Shown here one piece after another: positions 31,351 to 40,348 of a stretch of DNA of 64,000 bases (within the stretch, counting starts at the first letter, position 1; each line of letters starts with the position of its first letter). The notes under the pieces are model-generated. The model made no database searches and was not told where the DNA came from. It saw only the letters and a program-made list of their open reading frames with translations. Source of the DNA: Candidatus Eisenbergiella merdavium (GTDB taxonomy: Bacteria; Bacillota; Clostridia; Lachnospirales; Lachnospiraceae); NCBI GenBank assembly GCA_019119595.1, contig DWWS01000055.1:1-64000 (forward strand), read 5' to 3'. The position numbers and the translations under genes are program-made.

Positions 31351-32709
31351 ATGGCATTTGAAAGCTTGACCGATAAACTTCAGAACGTATTTAAGAGCCT
31401 GCGCGGCAAGGGACGGCTGACGGAAAGCGACGTGAAGGCAGCCATGAAGGAAGTGAAGATGGCGCTTCTTGAGGCGGACGTAAACTTCCGCGTGGTGAAG
31501 CAGTTCGTCAGATCTGTGGAGGAGCGCGCCATCGGCGCGGACGTAATGAACGGGCTGAATCCGGGGCAGATGGTGATCAAGATCGTCAACGAGGAGATGA
31601 CCGCCCTGATGGGCTCCGAGACGACGGAGATCCAGATGCAGCCGGGCAAGGCGACCACGGTGATCATGATGTGCGGCCTTCAGGGAGCAGGTAAGACCAC
31701 CACAGCGGCGAAGCTTGCCGGGAAGTTTAAGCGGAAGGGCAAAAAATCCCTTCTGGTCGCCTGCGACATCTACCGCCCTGCGGCCATCGAGCAGCTGGAG
31801 ATCAACGCGAAGAAGCAGGAAGTGGATTTCTTTTCCATGGGGACGAACCACAGACCCCTGGATATCGCAAAGGCGGGCATGGAGCATGCGGCGAAGAACG
31901 GCTGCAACGTGGTGATCCTGGATACGGCGGGACGTCTGCATATCGATGAAGAGATGATGCAGGAGCTGATCGAGATCAAGGAAGCCATCACGGTGCATCA
32001 GACCCTTCTGGTGGTGGACGCCATGACCGGTCAGGACGCCGTGAACGTGGCGAAGGAATTCGACGACAAGGTCGGCGTGGACGGCGTGATCCTTTCCAAG
32101 ATGGACGGCGATACCAGAGGCGGCGCGGCGCTTTCCGTCAAGGCCGTTACGGGGAAGCCGATCCTGTACGTGGGTATGGGCGAGAAGCTTTCCGACCTGG
32201 AGCAGTTTTATCCGGATCGGATGGCGGGCAGGATCCTCGGCATGGGCGATGTGCTCTCCCTGATCGACAAGGCCCAGGCGAACCTGGACCTGGACGAGGA
32301 AAAGGGAAAAGAGATGGCCGGCCGGATGAAGAAGGGCAAATTCGACTTCGACGACTATCTGGAAAGCATGAAGCAGATGCGAAATATGGGCGGCCTTTCC
32401 GGCATCTTAAGCATGATGCCCGGGCTTGGCGCGAAGAGCGCGCAGCTGGAATCCATGGTGGATGAAAAGCAGCTCGCACGCATGGAGGCGATCGTTCTTT
32501 CCATGACGCCGCAGGAGCGGCGCAACCCGAAGCTCTTAAATCCCAGCCGGAAGCACAGGATCGCAAAGGGCGCGGGCGTGGACATCAGCGTGGTAAACCG
32601 CTTCATCAAGCAGTTTGAACAGAGCCAGAAGATGATGAAGCAGCTTCCCGGCATGATGGGAGGCATGGGCGGCATTGGTAAAAAGGGTAAGTTTCGGCTT
32701 CCTTTTTAA
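31351..32709 (+). CDS. ffh: Signal recognition particle protein Ffh
   Basis: This 452-residue SRP54 GTPase has an N domain (1-90), a G domain with [38 protein letters not shown] ([10 protein letters not shown]) motifs, and a Met-rich M domain (about 300-440; [19 protein letters not shown]). It binds 4.5S/6S SRP RNA and signal peptides and delivers nascent chains to the membrane. Length and motifs are normal. The start follows AAAGGAAATCGT. The next gene, rpsP, is 38 bp downstream, the usual order in clostridia. Confidence 0.97.
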   Translation: MAFESLTDKLQNVFKSLRGKGRLTESDVKAAMKEVKMALLEADVNFRVVKQFVRSVEERAIGADVMNGLNPGQMVIKIVNEEMTALMGSETTEIQMQPGKATTVIMMCGLQGAGKTTTAAKLAGKFKRKGKKSLLVACDIYRPAAIEQLEINAKKQEVDFFSMGTNHRPLDIAKAGMEHAAKNGCNVVILDTAGRLHIDEEMMQELIEIKEAITVHQTLLVVDAMTGQDAVNVAKEFDDKVGVDGVILSKMDGDTRGGAALSVKAVTGKPILYVGMGEKLSDLEQFYPDRMAGRILGMGDVLSLIDKAQANLDLDEEKGKEMAGRMKKGKFDFDDYLESMKQMRNMGGLSGILSMMPGLGAKSAQLESMVDEKQLARMEAIVLSMTPQERRNPKLLNPSRKHRIAKGAGVDISVVNRFIKQFEQSQKMMKQLPGMMGGMGGIGKKGKFRLPF

Positions 32710-32747
32710 TAGATAACAAAAAAAAGTATTTTTGGAGGTATGAAAAA

Positions 32748-32993
32748 ATGGCAGTAAAGATCAGATTAAGAAGAATGGGACAGAAGAAGGCTCCTTTCTA
32801 CCGCATCATCGTTGCGGATTCCAGATCTCCCAGAGACGGAAGATTTATTGAGGAGATCGGAACCTATGATCCCACCAAGAATCCCAGCGAGTTCAAGGTG
32901 AACGAGGAGCTTGCGAAGAAGTGGCTCAACAACGGCGCACAGCCTACCGATGTGGTAAGCAAGATTTTCAAGGCAGCGGGGATCGAGAAATAA
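32748..32993 (+). CDS. rpsP: 30S ribosomal protein S16
   Basis: This 81-residue protein matches S16, with [20 protein letters not shown] at the start, [13 protein letters not shown] and the ending [12 protein letters not shown]. It binds 16S rRNA early in small-subunit assembly. TTGGAGGTATGAAAA precedes the start. It sits in the standard ffh-rpsP-khpA-rimM order. Confidence 0.97.
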   Translation: MAVKIRLRRMGQKKAPFYRIIVADSRSPRDGRFIEEIGTYDPTKNPSEFKVNEELAKKWLNNGAQPTDVVSKIFKAAGIEK

Positions 32994-33037
32994 GCATCCC
33001 TCAGACGTGACGCCTGCGGCGTAGTGGAGGAGGAGCC

Positions 33038-33265
33038 ATGAAAGAACTGGTTGAAGTGATCGCAAAAGCGCTTGTTGACAACCCGGAAGAAGTGGTCGTT
33101 ACGGAAAAGGAGAACGGCAGGAATCTGACGGTCGAGCTTCACGTTGCGCCCTCCGATATGGGTAAGGTAATCGGCAAGCAGGGCCGGATCGCCAAGGCGA
33201 TCCGTGCGGTCGTAAAGGCGGCTGCACTGGGAGAAAAGAAACAGGTGGATGTGGAGATCATCTGA
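33038..33265 (+). CDS. khpA: KH-domain RNA-binding protein KhpA
   Basis: This 75-residue protein is a single KH domain with the GKVIGKQGRIAKAIRAVV loop and helices. It is the YlqC/KhpA protein that pairs with KhpB and affects cell division and RNA turnover in Firmicutes. GGAGGAGGAGCC precedes the start. It lies between rpsP and rimM as in most relatives. Confidence 0.94.
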   Translation: MKELVEVIAKALVDNPEEVVVTEKENGRNLTVELHVAPSDMGKVIGKQGRIAKAIRAVVKAAALGEKKQVDVEII

Positions 33266-33347
33266 TCCCGCATTTCAGAATGGAGCGTTCGCCTGACGAC
33301 GAACTTTCCTTAAAGGAAAAAGAGCGGTTATCCGCTCACATCCATCC

Positions 33348-33382
33348 GGCGGGCAGCCCGGCAGGGCTTACCCGCCGTTTTT
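33348..33382 (+). terminator. Hairpin with T run between khpA and rimM
   Basis: GGCGGG and an inner GCCC pair with GGGC and CCCGCC, followed by GTTTTT. It may partly end transcription after khpA and lower the level of the rimM-trmD part. It ends just before the rimM ribosome binding site. Confidence 0.5.
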
Positions 33383-33405
33383 GCCAGAAGAAAGGAGATC
33401 CCTGG

Positions 33406-33912
33406 ATGGAACAGAGACTGCAGGTCGGCGTGATCACGGCCACGCACGGGCTTAAGGGTGAGGTGAAGGTTTTTCCCACAACGGATGATCCTAACCGCTT
33501 CCGGCGGCTGAAGGAAGTGATCCTGGATACCGGAAAAGAGGAGCGCGTCCTTCAGATCGAGGGAGTAAAATTTTTTAAGCAGATGGTCATTCTCAAATTT
33601 AAAGGGCTTGACGACATCGACGATGTGCAGCGGCTCAGGAGAGGAACCCTCTATGTGACCCGGGAAAACGCCGTGCGGCTTAAGCGGAATGAATATTTTA
33701 TCGCGGATCTGATCGGTATGCGGGTGGAAAACGAGGATGGGAGCGAGCTGGGAACGCTGCAGGACGTGATCACCACCGGCGCCAACGACGTTTACGATGT
33801 GCGGCTTGCCGACGGAAGGCAGCTTCTGATCCCCGCCATCCGGGACTGCATCCTTGAGGTGGACGTGGAAGCGGGCCGGATGCGGGTTCATCTTCTGGAT
33901 GGGCTGCTGTAG
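33406..33912 (+). CDS. rimM: Ribosome maturation factor RimM
   Basis: This 168-residue protein has the N-terminal RimM barrel (QVGVITATHGLKGEVKVFPTTDDPNRF) and the C-terminal PRC-barrel (YFIADLIGMRVENEDG ... TGANDVYDV ... LIPAIRDCILEVDVEAGRM). It binds S19 and helps assemble the small-subunit head. The start at 33406 follows AAAGGAGATCCCTGG; an upstream in-frame Met at 33280 would only add a non-conserved leader crossing the hairpin. The trmD gene follows by 16 bp. Confidence 0.96.
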   Translation: MEQRLQVGVITATHGLKGEVKVFPTTDDPNRFRRLKEVILDTGKEERVLQIEGVKFFKQMVILKFKGLDDIDDVQRLRRGTLYVTRENAVRLKRNEYFIADLIGMRVENEDGSELGTLQDVITTGANDVYDVRLADGRQLLIPAIRDCILEVDVEAGRMRVHLLDGLL

Positions 33913-33928
33913 GAGGTTTTATGAGCAT

Positions 33929-35395
33929 ATGATGCATTTTCACGTTCTGACCCTGTTTCCGGAAATGGTATCCCAGGGGTTGTCGGAGAGCATTCTCGGA
34001 CGAGCGGCAAAGAAGGGCTGCATCGAACTGGAAACGGTGAATATCCGGGATTATACGGAAAATAAGCACAAAAAGGTGGACGACTACCCCTACGGAGGCG
34101 GAGCCGGCATGCTGATGCAGGCGCAGCCCGTTTACGATGCCTGCGAGGCCGTGAAGGAACGGATCGCCGCGCGGAGGGCACGGGAGGGTCAAGCTGCCGG
34201 GGCTGAGCAGGATAGCCTCTGCGAGAAGCCGGAATCCGGAATTTCCCGCTCACGGGTGATCTTCGTGACTCCGCAGGGCTCTGTTTTCAGCCAGCAGATG
34301 GCGCAGGAACTTGCCAAAGAGGAGGATCTGATCTTCTTATGCGGCCACTATGAGGGAATCGACGAGCGGGTGCTGGAGGAGGTGGTCACCGACCACGTTT
34401 CCATAGGCGATTATGTGCTGACCGGAGGGGAGCTTCCGGCCATGGTGATGATCGACGCTATTTCCCGTCTGGTGCCCGGCGTGCTGAAAAATGAGGAATC
34501 CGCGGAAACCGAGTCCTTCCAGGACGGGCTTCTGGAATATCCCCAGTATACCCGACCGGAGATCTGGCATGGCCGCCCGGTGCCTTCCGTACTTCTTTCG
34601 GGGGATCACGCGAAGGTGGAGAAATGGCGGCTTGCGCAGTCGCAGGAGAGAACCGGGCAGAGGCGTCCCGAGCTGTATGAGGCGTACAGCAGAAAGGAAC
34701 GGGCTCTTTCCTGGCTGTCGAGGGACCGCCTGAGCCACACGGATATGCTGGAGTCCATAAAAAGAGGACAGGCGGATGTGATCCGTGCGGAGGAGGGAGG
34801 CGTCCTTCTGTATGACAGGCCCAGCGGGGCCTGGATGATCTCCGCTTCCGATGAAGATATGGGAGAACGCCTCCTTTCAGAAATTCCAAGAGGGGAAAAG
34901 GACCTGCTTTTCGAGGTGCACCAGGCTTTCCTCAGAGACAGCATCGCCCGCCGCTTCCATCGGACGCTGGTGAACGAATGCTATCAGGCGGTCTACACCA
35001 GGAAGCTTCCGCCGCCCCGCGAAGCGCGCTTTGCCATCCGGCCGCTCCTTGAGCAGGACGCGGATACGGTGCACGCCCATTATCATGCGGTTCATTCCAG
35101 AGATTACGTGCTGGCGCGCATCAGGGCCGGAGAAATGTTCGGCATTGAGGAAAACGGCGCGCTTGCCGCCTTCGCGGGCACACATGACGAGGGAAGTATG
35201 GGCATGCTTGAGGTGCTTCCCCCCTTCCGCCGCAGGGGGATGGGCGAGGCGCTTGAGGCATTCCTGATCGCCCGCCAGCTGGAAAAGGGACGGGTGCCCT
35301 TCTGCCAGATTTTTGACGGCAACGAGCCCTCCCTGCGCCTTCAGAGAAAGCTGGGCCTGAAGCTGGCGAGCGGAAGGCTGTACTGGATTTCCTGA
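33929..35395 (+). CDS. trmD: TrmD tRNA (m1G37) methyltransferase fused to a GNAT domain
   Basis: This is a 488-residue fusion. Residues 1 to about 250 are TrmD, which methylates N1 of G37 in tRNAs: HVLTLFPEM, DDYPYGGGAGM, RVIFVTPQG, LIFLCGHYEGIDERV and the knotted SAM site SIGDYVLTGGELPAMVMID. A polar insert of about 25 residues precedes RVIFVTPQG. Residues from about 285 to 488 are extra; the last 120 look like a GNAT N-acetyltransferase (FAIRPLLEQDADTVHAHY, LEVLPPFRRRGMGEALEAFLI with the acetyl-CoA loop RRRGMG, and a GNEPSLRLQRKLGL tail). TrmD normally ends near 245. AGGAGG lies 12 bases ahead of ATG 33929. The substrate of the acetyltransferase is unknown. Confidence 0.9.
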   Translation: MMHFHVLTLFPEMVSQGLSESILGRAAKKGCIELETVNIRDYTENKHKKVDDYPYGGGAGMLMQAQPVYDACEAVKERIAARRAREGQAAGAEQDSLCEKPESGISRSRVIFVTPQGSVFSQQMAQELAKEEDLIFLCGHYEGIDERVLEEVVTDHVSIGDYVLTGGELPAMVMIDAISRLVPGVLKNEESAETESFQDGLLEYPQYTRPEIWHGRPVPSVLLSGDHAKVEKWRLAQSQERTGQRRPELYEAYSRKERALSWLSRDRLSHTDMLESIKRGQADVIRAEEGGVLLYDRPSGAWMISASDEDMGERLLSEIPRGEKDLLFEVHQAFLRDSIARRFHRTLVNECYQAVYTRKLPPPREARFAIRPLLEQDADTVHAHYHAVHSRDYVLARIRAGEMFGIEENGALAAFAGTHDEGSMGMLEVLPPFRRRGMGEALEAFLIARQLEKGRVPFCQIFDGNEPSLRLQRKLGLKLASGRLYWIS

Positions 35396-35472
35396 AAAAT
35401 AAACGTCGTGAGAATATATCTTATATGTTATGTAAATTTCGTGGGAGATATATGGATTTGCGAAGAAACATG

Positions 35473-35481
35473 TGATATAAT
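35473..35481 (+). promoter_or_regulatory. Extended -10 promoter of the lipoprotein gene
   Basis: TGATATAAT fits the TGnTATAAT extended -10 pattern, 45 bp before the lipoprotein start. No good -35 box is present, as is usual for this class. Confidence 0.5.
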
Positions 35482-35525
35482 TCCATTGAATCCTAAAATC
35501 ATTTCATTCATTGGAGGTAAAAAAG

Positions 35526-36558
35526 ATGAAAAAGAGTTTGGTATTGTTACTTTCGGCTGTTGTGCTTTTACCACTCATGGCCTGTGGGGGGGGGTAAAGA
35601 AGTATCGGATAATTCCGATAGCACATCTGTTTCTTCACAAGTAGAAGGTACCTTAGCGGATGATAGCATTGAAGAAGTGAAAAACGACGCTGAAGATAGT
35701 ATAAGCAGTACAGAAAATGACAGCACTGAGGAAAGTGCGACTGAGCATGTTGAAAGTTCAATTGTATTTGAAGAAACAGTCGCTGTTGATGACGAGATAT
35801 GCATGATCAAGATTACGAAGTTCTTGCCTGATAGCAGTAGGAAGGATCGTTGTATTCTGAATGCAGAATTCGAAAATAAATCCGCTGAAAAAGATATCAA
35901 TGTCCAGATTGATACTGCTGTCAATGGCGTTCAGTATTCTACTAGTTTTATTACAAATACTGGCTTAAGCAATGTATTTCAACTTGGGGCGGGGCAAAAA
36001 GCGGATTCACAAATAGATTTACACTGTGGATATGCAGAAAATGAGATTGGAGATTTTACGGATATAGAATTGACTTTTTACGTCATGGAAAGCGAAAGCA
36101 GTGCAAAAATTTTGGAAAAAACAATTCATATATTTCCGTATGGCGAGGATAAAGCTGTTTCATTCGTCAGAGAAGAGCAGCCTTCCGACTATGTAATTAT
36201 AGATGACGAGTATGTGACCGCCATTATAACTGGTTATGAAGAGATCAGTGATTATAATAGCAGCTATAGCGTTAATCTGTTTTTGGAGAATAAGACAGAT
36301 GAGGATGTATGCTTCATCGTTAAGAATAGTTATTTAAATGGTATTGAGGCAAAAGGAAGTCTTTTGTGCACGGGCGATTGGGTATATGGAATTGTTAAGT
36401 CAGGGAGGAGTGACTTTGGCGAGATTTATTGGTCTGCGGATAAGTTGGAAGAGATAGGTATCAGCGAGGTTGAAGAAATAGAAATCGAATTGGGGGTATT
36501 TGCTGATATTTTAGGTATGGATGAGATTACCAATGGAGTGATTACGTTAAATCCATAG
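35526..36558 (+). pseudogene. Lipoprotein gene, out of frame at a nine-G tract
   Basis: TTGGAGGTAAAAAAG is followed by ATG 35526 and a textbook lipoprotein signal peptide of 20 residues ending LPLMAC (lipobox). Right after the lipid-carrying Cys lies a run of nine Gs (35586-35594) and then an in-frame TAA. With eight Gs the reading continues as GGGKEVSDNSD into the long open frame that ends at 36558. That frame encodes a Ser/Glu-rich linker and two beta-rich repeats of roughly 110 residues (Ig-like, DUF4352/DUF5067-like). The full protein would be about 343 residues. Either the gene is phase-variable by G-tract slippage and OFF here, or one G is a sequencing error. The DNA is clearly AT-richer than both neighbours, suggesting transfer. 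Confidence 0.78.
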
Positions 36559-36593
36559 GAGAATCTCTGGCATTTTCATATTGAAAAAATTTC

Positions 36594-36622
36594 TTGCACC
36601 GTGAGGCGGAATGTGCTATATT
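36594..36622 (+). promoter_or_regulatory. rplS promoter
   Basis: TTGCAC (36594-36599), a 17-base spacer and TATATT (36617-36622) lie about 80 bp before rplS. The leader of about 70 bases could hold autoregulatory structure but none is assigned. Confidence 0.72.
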
Positions 36623-36700
36623 ATTAACGTTGCGATAATGAGATGGTCCTCTGTTACAGGAATTGTATTAAGAACATCTATGAAAACAGGAGGAAAAGCA

Positions 36701-37048
36701 ATGAACGAGATCATTAAGGCGATCGAAGCGGAGCAGCTTAAGAAAGAGGTTCCCGAGATTCATGTAGGAGATACCGTTAAGGTATACGGAAAGATCAAGG
36801 AAGGAAACCGTGAGAGAATCCAGGTATTCGAGGGCGTAGTGCTCAAGGTACAGGGCGGCGGAAACAGAGCTACCTTCACCGTGAGAAAGACCTCCAACGG
36901 CGTAGGCGTTGAGAAGACCTGGCCCGTGCATTCCCCCAACGTGGAGAAGGTTGAGCTTGTCAGAAAGGGTAAAGTAAGACGTGCGAAGCTGAACTATCTG
37001 AGAAGCAGAGTCGGCAAGAAGGCCAAGGTAAAAGAGCTGGTAAAATAA
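36701..37048 (+). CDS. rplS: 50S ribosomal protein L19
   Basis: This 115-residue protein matches L19: [79 protein letters not shown]. It sits at the subunit interface. The start at 36701 is set by AGGAGGAAAAGCA; an earlier in-frame Met at 36611 lies inside the promoter. Normally rplS directly follows trmD; here the AT-rich lipoprotein gene separates them, and rplS has its own promoter and terminator. Confidence 0.97.
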   Translation: MNEIIKAIEAEQLKKEVPEIHVGDTVKVYGKIKEGNRERIQVFEGVVLKVQGGGNRATFTVRKTSNGVGVEKTWPVHSPNVEKVELVRKGKVRRAKLNYLRSRVGKKAKVKELVK

Positions 37049-37064
37049 TCGAAAAACGGTATGA

Positions 37065-37096
37065 GGGGCAGTCCGGAGCTGGGCTGCTCCTTTTTC
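37065..37096 (+). terminator. Terminator after rplS
   Basis: GGGGCAG (37065-37071) pairs with CTGCTCC (37084-37090), followed by T5, 17 bp after the rplS stop. Confidence 0.75.
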
Positions 37097-37186
37097 CGTT
37101 GCCGGCCGGTCCTGTTCGGGCTTAAAACAACGGCGCAGCAATTCAGTCTCTGGCCGGACTGTGGCGCTACGGTTCATAAACTCTGA

Positions 37187-37215
37187 TTGAAACCTTTCCG
37201 CTGTCATGGTAGAAT
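37187..37215 (+). promoter_or_regulatory. Promoter of the lepB-rbgA operon
   Basis: TTGAAA (37187-37192), a 17-base spacer and TAGAAT (37210-37215) lie 110 bp before the first signal peptidase gene. The rest of the stretch between rplS and lepB shows no gene. Confidence 0.75.
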
Positions 37216-37325
37216 GGAAAACAGCCGGGAAACGCGACAGCCTGTGAACGGGGGAAAAGTGAAAAAGCAGGCTTTCACCTTCCCTGATTTTGTACGGGCA
37301 TGAAAGCGTGCAGATGGGAGCAGGG

Positions 37326-37898
37326 ATGAGAAGAAATAAGGGTCTCAGCTTTTACAGACGGAGAAAAAAGGTAAATGCGGCCATTCTGGCCGAGGTGATG
37401 AAATATATCCTGGGAATCGCCATTTCCATATTTCTGGCGGTGGTGATCGTTTATCTGTTCGGCCTGCGGACGGGAGTGATCGGAACCTCCATGGAGCCGG
37501 AGCTGGCTAACGGACAGGAGGTTCTGATCAATCGTTTCGCCTATAAGCTGGCGAATCCAAAGGCCGGGGACGTCGTCGTTTTTCTGCCGAACGGAAATCA
37601 GAATACACACTACTACGTGAAGCGTGTGGTCGCCTGTCCGGGAGACAGGGTCCAGATCCGGGAAGGGGTTCTCTACATCAACGGGGATGCAGTGGAGGAC
37701 GCCTACGATCTGATCGCCGACGCAGGGATCGCCGAGAACGAGATCCGGCTGAAGGACAACGAGTATTTTGTGATGGGAGACAACTGCAACAGCAGCGAGG
37801 ACAGCAGGTCCGGAAATATCGGGCCGGTGCGGCGGGATCATATCGTGGGAGAAGCATGGTTCAAGCTGGGAAGCGGAAATGCGGGCTTGGTTCATTGA
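37326..37898 (+). CDS. lepB: Signal peptidase I (first copy)
   Basis: This 190-residue type I signal peptidase has a basic start, a transmembrane segment (about 22-45), the catalytic Ser55 in GTSMEP, Lys99 in YYVKRVV, GDRVQIREGVLYING and the GDNCNSSEDSR box. It removes signal peptides from exported proteins. The start at 37326 follows GGGAGCAGGG. A second signal peptidase gene lies beyond rbgA. Confidence 0.94.
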   Translation: MRRNKGLSFYRRRKKVNAAILAEVMKYILGIAISIFLAVVIVYLFGLRTGVIGTSMEPELANGQEVLINRFAYKLANPKAGDVVVFLPNGNQNTHYYVKRVVACPGDRVQIREGVLYINGDAVEDAYDLIADAGIAENEIRLKDNEYFVMGDNCNSSEDSRSGNIGPVRRDHIVGEAWFKLGSGNAGLVH

Positions 37899-37980
37899 TG
37901 GCTTCGTTGCCGCAAATTCCCGCAGTGTTGCAAATTTCCTGATCATTACGCGCGCCAGGGCGCGCAGATGGGAGCAATAG

Positions 37981-38928
37981 ATGAATTATCAATGGTATCC
38001 CGGTCATATGACAAAGGCAAAACGGGCGATGCAGGAGGATATCCGGCTGATCGATCTGATCATCGAGCTGGTGGACGCGAGAATGCCCCTGGGAAGCCGG
38101 AATCCGGATATTGACAGCCTGGGAAAACAGAAGGCGAGACTGGTGCTTTTGAATAAGGCGGACCTGGCGGATCCGGCAGTGAACCGGGAATGGATCGGCT
38201 GGTTTGAAAAGCAGGGGGTGAAGGCCCTGGAGATCAACGCCCAGACCGGACAGGGAATGAAGCAGATCCAGAACGCGGTGAGAGAGGTCTGCAGCCTGAA
38301 AATAGAGCGGGACAGGAAGCGTGGGATACGCAACCGTCCTGTACGGGCGATGGTGGCGGGCATTCCGAATGTGGGAAAATCCACCTTTATCAATTCCTTC
38401 GCGGGGAAGGCCTGCACCAGGACAGGAAACCGTCCCGGCGTGACGAAGGGAAAGCAGTGGATCCGGCTGAATAAGGAGCTGGAGCTTCTGGATACGCCGG
38501 GGATCCTCTGGCCGAAATTTGAGGATCAGCAGGTGGGCATGCACCTTGCTTTTATTGGCTCCATGAACGATGAGATCATCGTGATGGAGGAGCTTGCGCT
38601 CAGCCTGATCGAATTTATGCGGGAATATTATCCGCACAGCCTCATGGAAAGATATGGCTGTGAGGGAGGTTCGGAGCCGGTGCAGGTGCTGGAGGCGGCC
38701 GCAATGAGGCGCGGCTGCATCAAAAAGGGCGGCGAAACGGATCTTTCCCGCGCCTCCTCCCTGATCATGGAGGATTTCCGTTCCGGACGGCTGGGGCGGG
38801 TTTCCCTGGAGCGGCCGCCGGTGCATGCGGACGGAATCGGAGAGAATGAGGCGCGAAACGGCGCGCAGGCTCCGGAAAACGCCCGGACAGAAAAGAGTCA
38901 GATGCAGGAAGAAGGCGTAATAAAATGA
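37981..38928 (+). CDS. rbgA: Ribosome biogenesis GTPase RbgA (YlqF)
   Basis: This 315-residue circularly permuted GTPase places the G4 motif first (LNKADLADP), then the G1 P-loop GIPNVGKSTFINS, then DTPGILWP (G3). WYPGHMTKAKRAMQEDI marks the start. It acts late in large-subunit assembly. The C-terminal RNA-binding part is present, and the last 40 residues are a Glu/Ala-rich tail. It ends in an ATGA overlap with the second lepB gene. Confidence 0.95.
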   Translation: MNYQWYPGHMTKAKRAMQEDIRLIDLIIELVDARMPLGSRNPDIDSLGKQKARLVLLNKADLADPAVNREWIGWFEKQGVKALEINAQTGQGMKQIQNAVREVCSLKIERDRKRGIRNRPVRAMVAGIPNVGKSTFINSFAGKACTRTGNRPGVTKGKQWIRLNKELELLDTPGILWPKFEDQQVGMHLAFIGSMNDEIIVMEELALSLIEFMREYYPHSLMERYGCEGGSEPVQVLEAAAMRRGCIKKGGETDLSRASSLIMEDFRSGRLGRVSLERPPVHADGIGENEARNGAQAPENARTEKSQMQEEGVIK

Positions 38929-39464
38929 AAAAAGCATTGAAAGAAATTTTCAGCACGCTGCTTTATATTTTGGTGGTGCTTCTGGGCACCTGGCTGATCA
39001 TCACCTTCGTGGGACAGAGGACCTCAGTGAGCGGAAGCTCCATGGAGCCGACCCTGCATGACGGCGATCAGCTTATTATGGATAAACTGACCTATCATTT
39101 TTCAGAGCCGGAGCGGTTCGATATTATTGTATTCCCCTTCCGATATGAGGAGAATACCTATTACGTGAAGCGGATCATCGGCCTGCCGGGAGAGACTGTC
39201 CAGATCGACCTGCAGGGAAATATCTATATCAACGGCGAGATCCTTGAGGAAGACTACGGGCGTGAGACCATTTTGTTCCCAGGTACGGCAGCGGAGCCGA
39301 TCACTCTGGGAGAGGATGAGTATTTTGTGCTGGGAGACAACCGCAACAACAGCTCGGACAGCCGGGATGTGAGTGTGGGAACGATCCACAGGGACGATAT
39401 CATCGGCAAGGCCTGGGTGCGCATCTGGCCTTTGAACAAGATTGGAATTCTGAAGCATCAGTAA
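38925..39464 (+). CDS. lepB: Signal peptidase I (second copy)
   Basis: This 179-residue type I signal peptidase has a transmembrane segment at about 10-29, the catalytic Ser39 in SGSSMEPTL, Lys82 in YYVKRIIGLPGE and GDNRNNSSDSR. It is more standard in its Ser box than the first copy. It overlaps the rbgA stop by 4 bp and so is co-translated. Confidence 0.95.
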   Translation: MKKALKEIFSTLLYILVVLLGTWLIITFVGQRTSVSGSSMEPTLHDGDQLIMDKLTYHFSEPERFDIIVFPFRYEENTYYVKRIIGLPGETVQIDLQGNIYINGEILEEDYGRETILFPGTAAEPITLGEDEYFVLGDNRNNSSDSRDVSVGTIHRDDIIGKAWVRIWPLNKIGILKHQ

Positions 39465-39506
39465 AGGGACGCCCGATCGCTGAAAAGCTCTGGAATGGAG
39501 ATGGAA

Positions 39507-40283
39507 ATGAGCATACAGGAGATAAAAAGGCAGTTCGAGGAGACGCAGAACGCCCTGGAGGAAAGAGAAAATGCAGCCGGCGAGCTGGAGGAACTGATCG
39601 CCCGTTACAGGGAGGATGAACGCGCCGGCGTGCGCGCGCTTGCCGGGCGCGCGCAGAAGCGTCTGGACGCGCTTGAGGCGGAGCGGAGCCGGATGTGGGA
39701 AATGAAACGCTTTGAGCGGGAATACGCTGCGGCTGGTCTGGTCTGCGGAATCGACGAGGCGGGCAGGGGGCCGCTGGCAGGGCCGGTGGTGGCGGGAGCG
39801 GTGATCCTTCCCCCAAAGGAGATCCTGTACCTGAACGATTCCAAGAAGCTTTCCGCAAAGAGGCGGGAGGAGCTCTATGAGGTGATCCTGAGGGAGGCCG
39901 TCGCCGTTGGCGTGGGCTATGCCTCCCCGGAGCGGATCGACGAGATCAACATCCTGCAGGCCACCTATGAGGCCATGCGCGAGGCCATAGGAAAGCTTCC
40001 CGGCGCTCCCGGAGTTCTTCTGAACGACGCGGTGACCATACCCGGCGTTTCCATCCGGCAGGTCCCGATCATTAAGGGGGATGCGAAAAGCGCCTCCATC
40101 GCGGCGGCCAGCATCGTGGCGAAGGTTACGAGGGACAGGCTGATGGAAAAGTATGACAGCCTTTTCCCGCAGTACGGCTTTGCCGCGCATAAGGGCTACG
40201 GGGCGGCGGCCCATATCGAGGCGCTGAAAAAATACGGGCCGTGCCCGATCCATCGGAGAAGCTTTATCGGACATTTCGTATGA
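39507..40283 (+). CDS. rnhB: Ribonuclease HII
   Basis: This 258-residue protein has an N-terminal extension of about 75 residues rich in Glu and Arg (helical) and then the catalytic domain. That domain shows GIDEAGRGPLAGPVVAGAVIL with the first acidic residues, NDSKKLSAKRREELYE, KGDAKSASIAAASIVAKVTRD and GYGAAAHIEALKKYGPCPIHRRSF. It removes RNA from RNA-DNA hybrids. ATG 39507 has GGAG 6 bases upstream; ATGs at 39495 and 39501 are alternatives. Confidence 0.95.
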   Translation: MSIQEIKRQFEETQNALEERENAAGELEELIARYREDERAGVRALAGRAQKRLDALEAERSRMWEMKRFEREYAAAGLVCGIDEAGRGPLAGPVVAGAVILPPKEILYLNDSKKLSAKRREELYEVILREAVAVGVGYASPERIDEINILQATYEAMREAIGKLPGAPGVLLNDAVTIPGVSIRQVPIIKGDAKSASIAAASIVAKVTRDRLMEKYDSLFPQYGFAAHKGYGAAAHIEALKKYGPCPIHRRSFIGHFV

Positions 40284-40348
40284 GAAGCGGCCGGGCGCGG
40301 AAAGCGCCGTCATGGCGGCGATATCACGGTTTTCACAGGGAGGAAGCG

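Noticed and set aside
35560..36558. Reading the lipoprotein as a normal gene starting at 35560
   Set aside because: That start has no ribosome site and cuts off a perfect signal peptide encoded in another frame; a frameshift at the G tract explains both.
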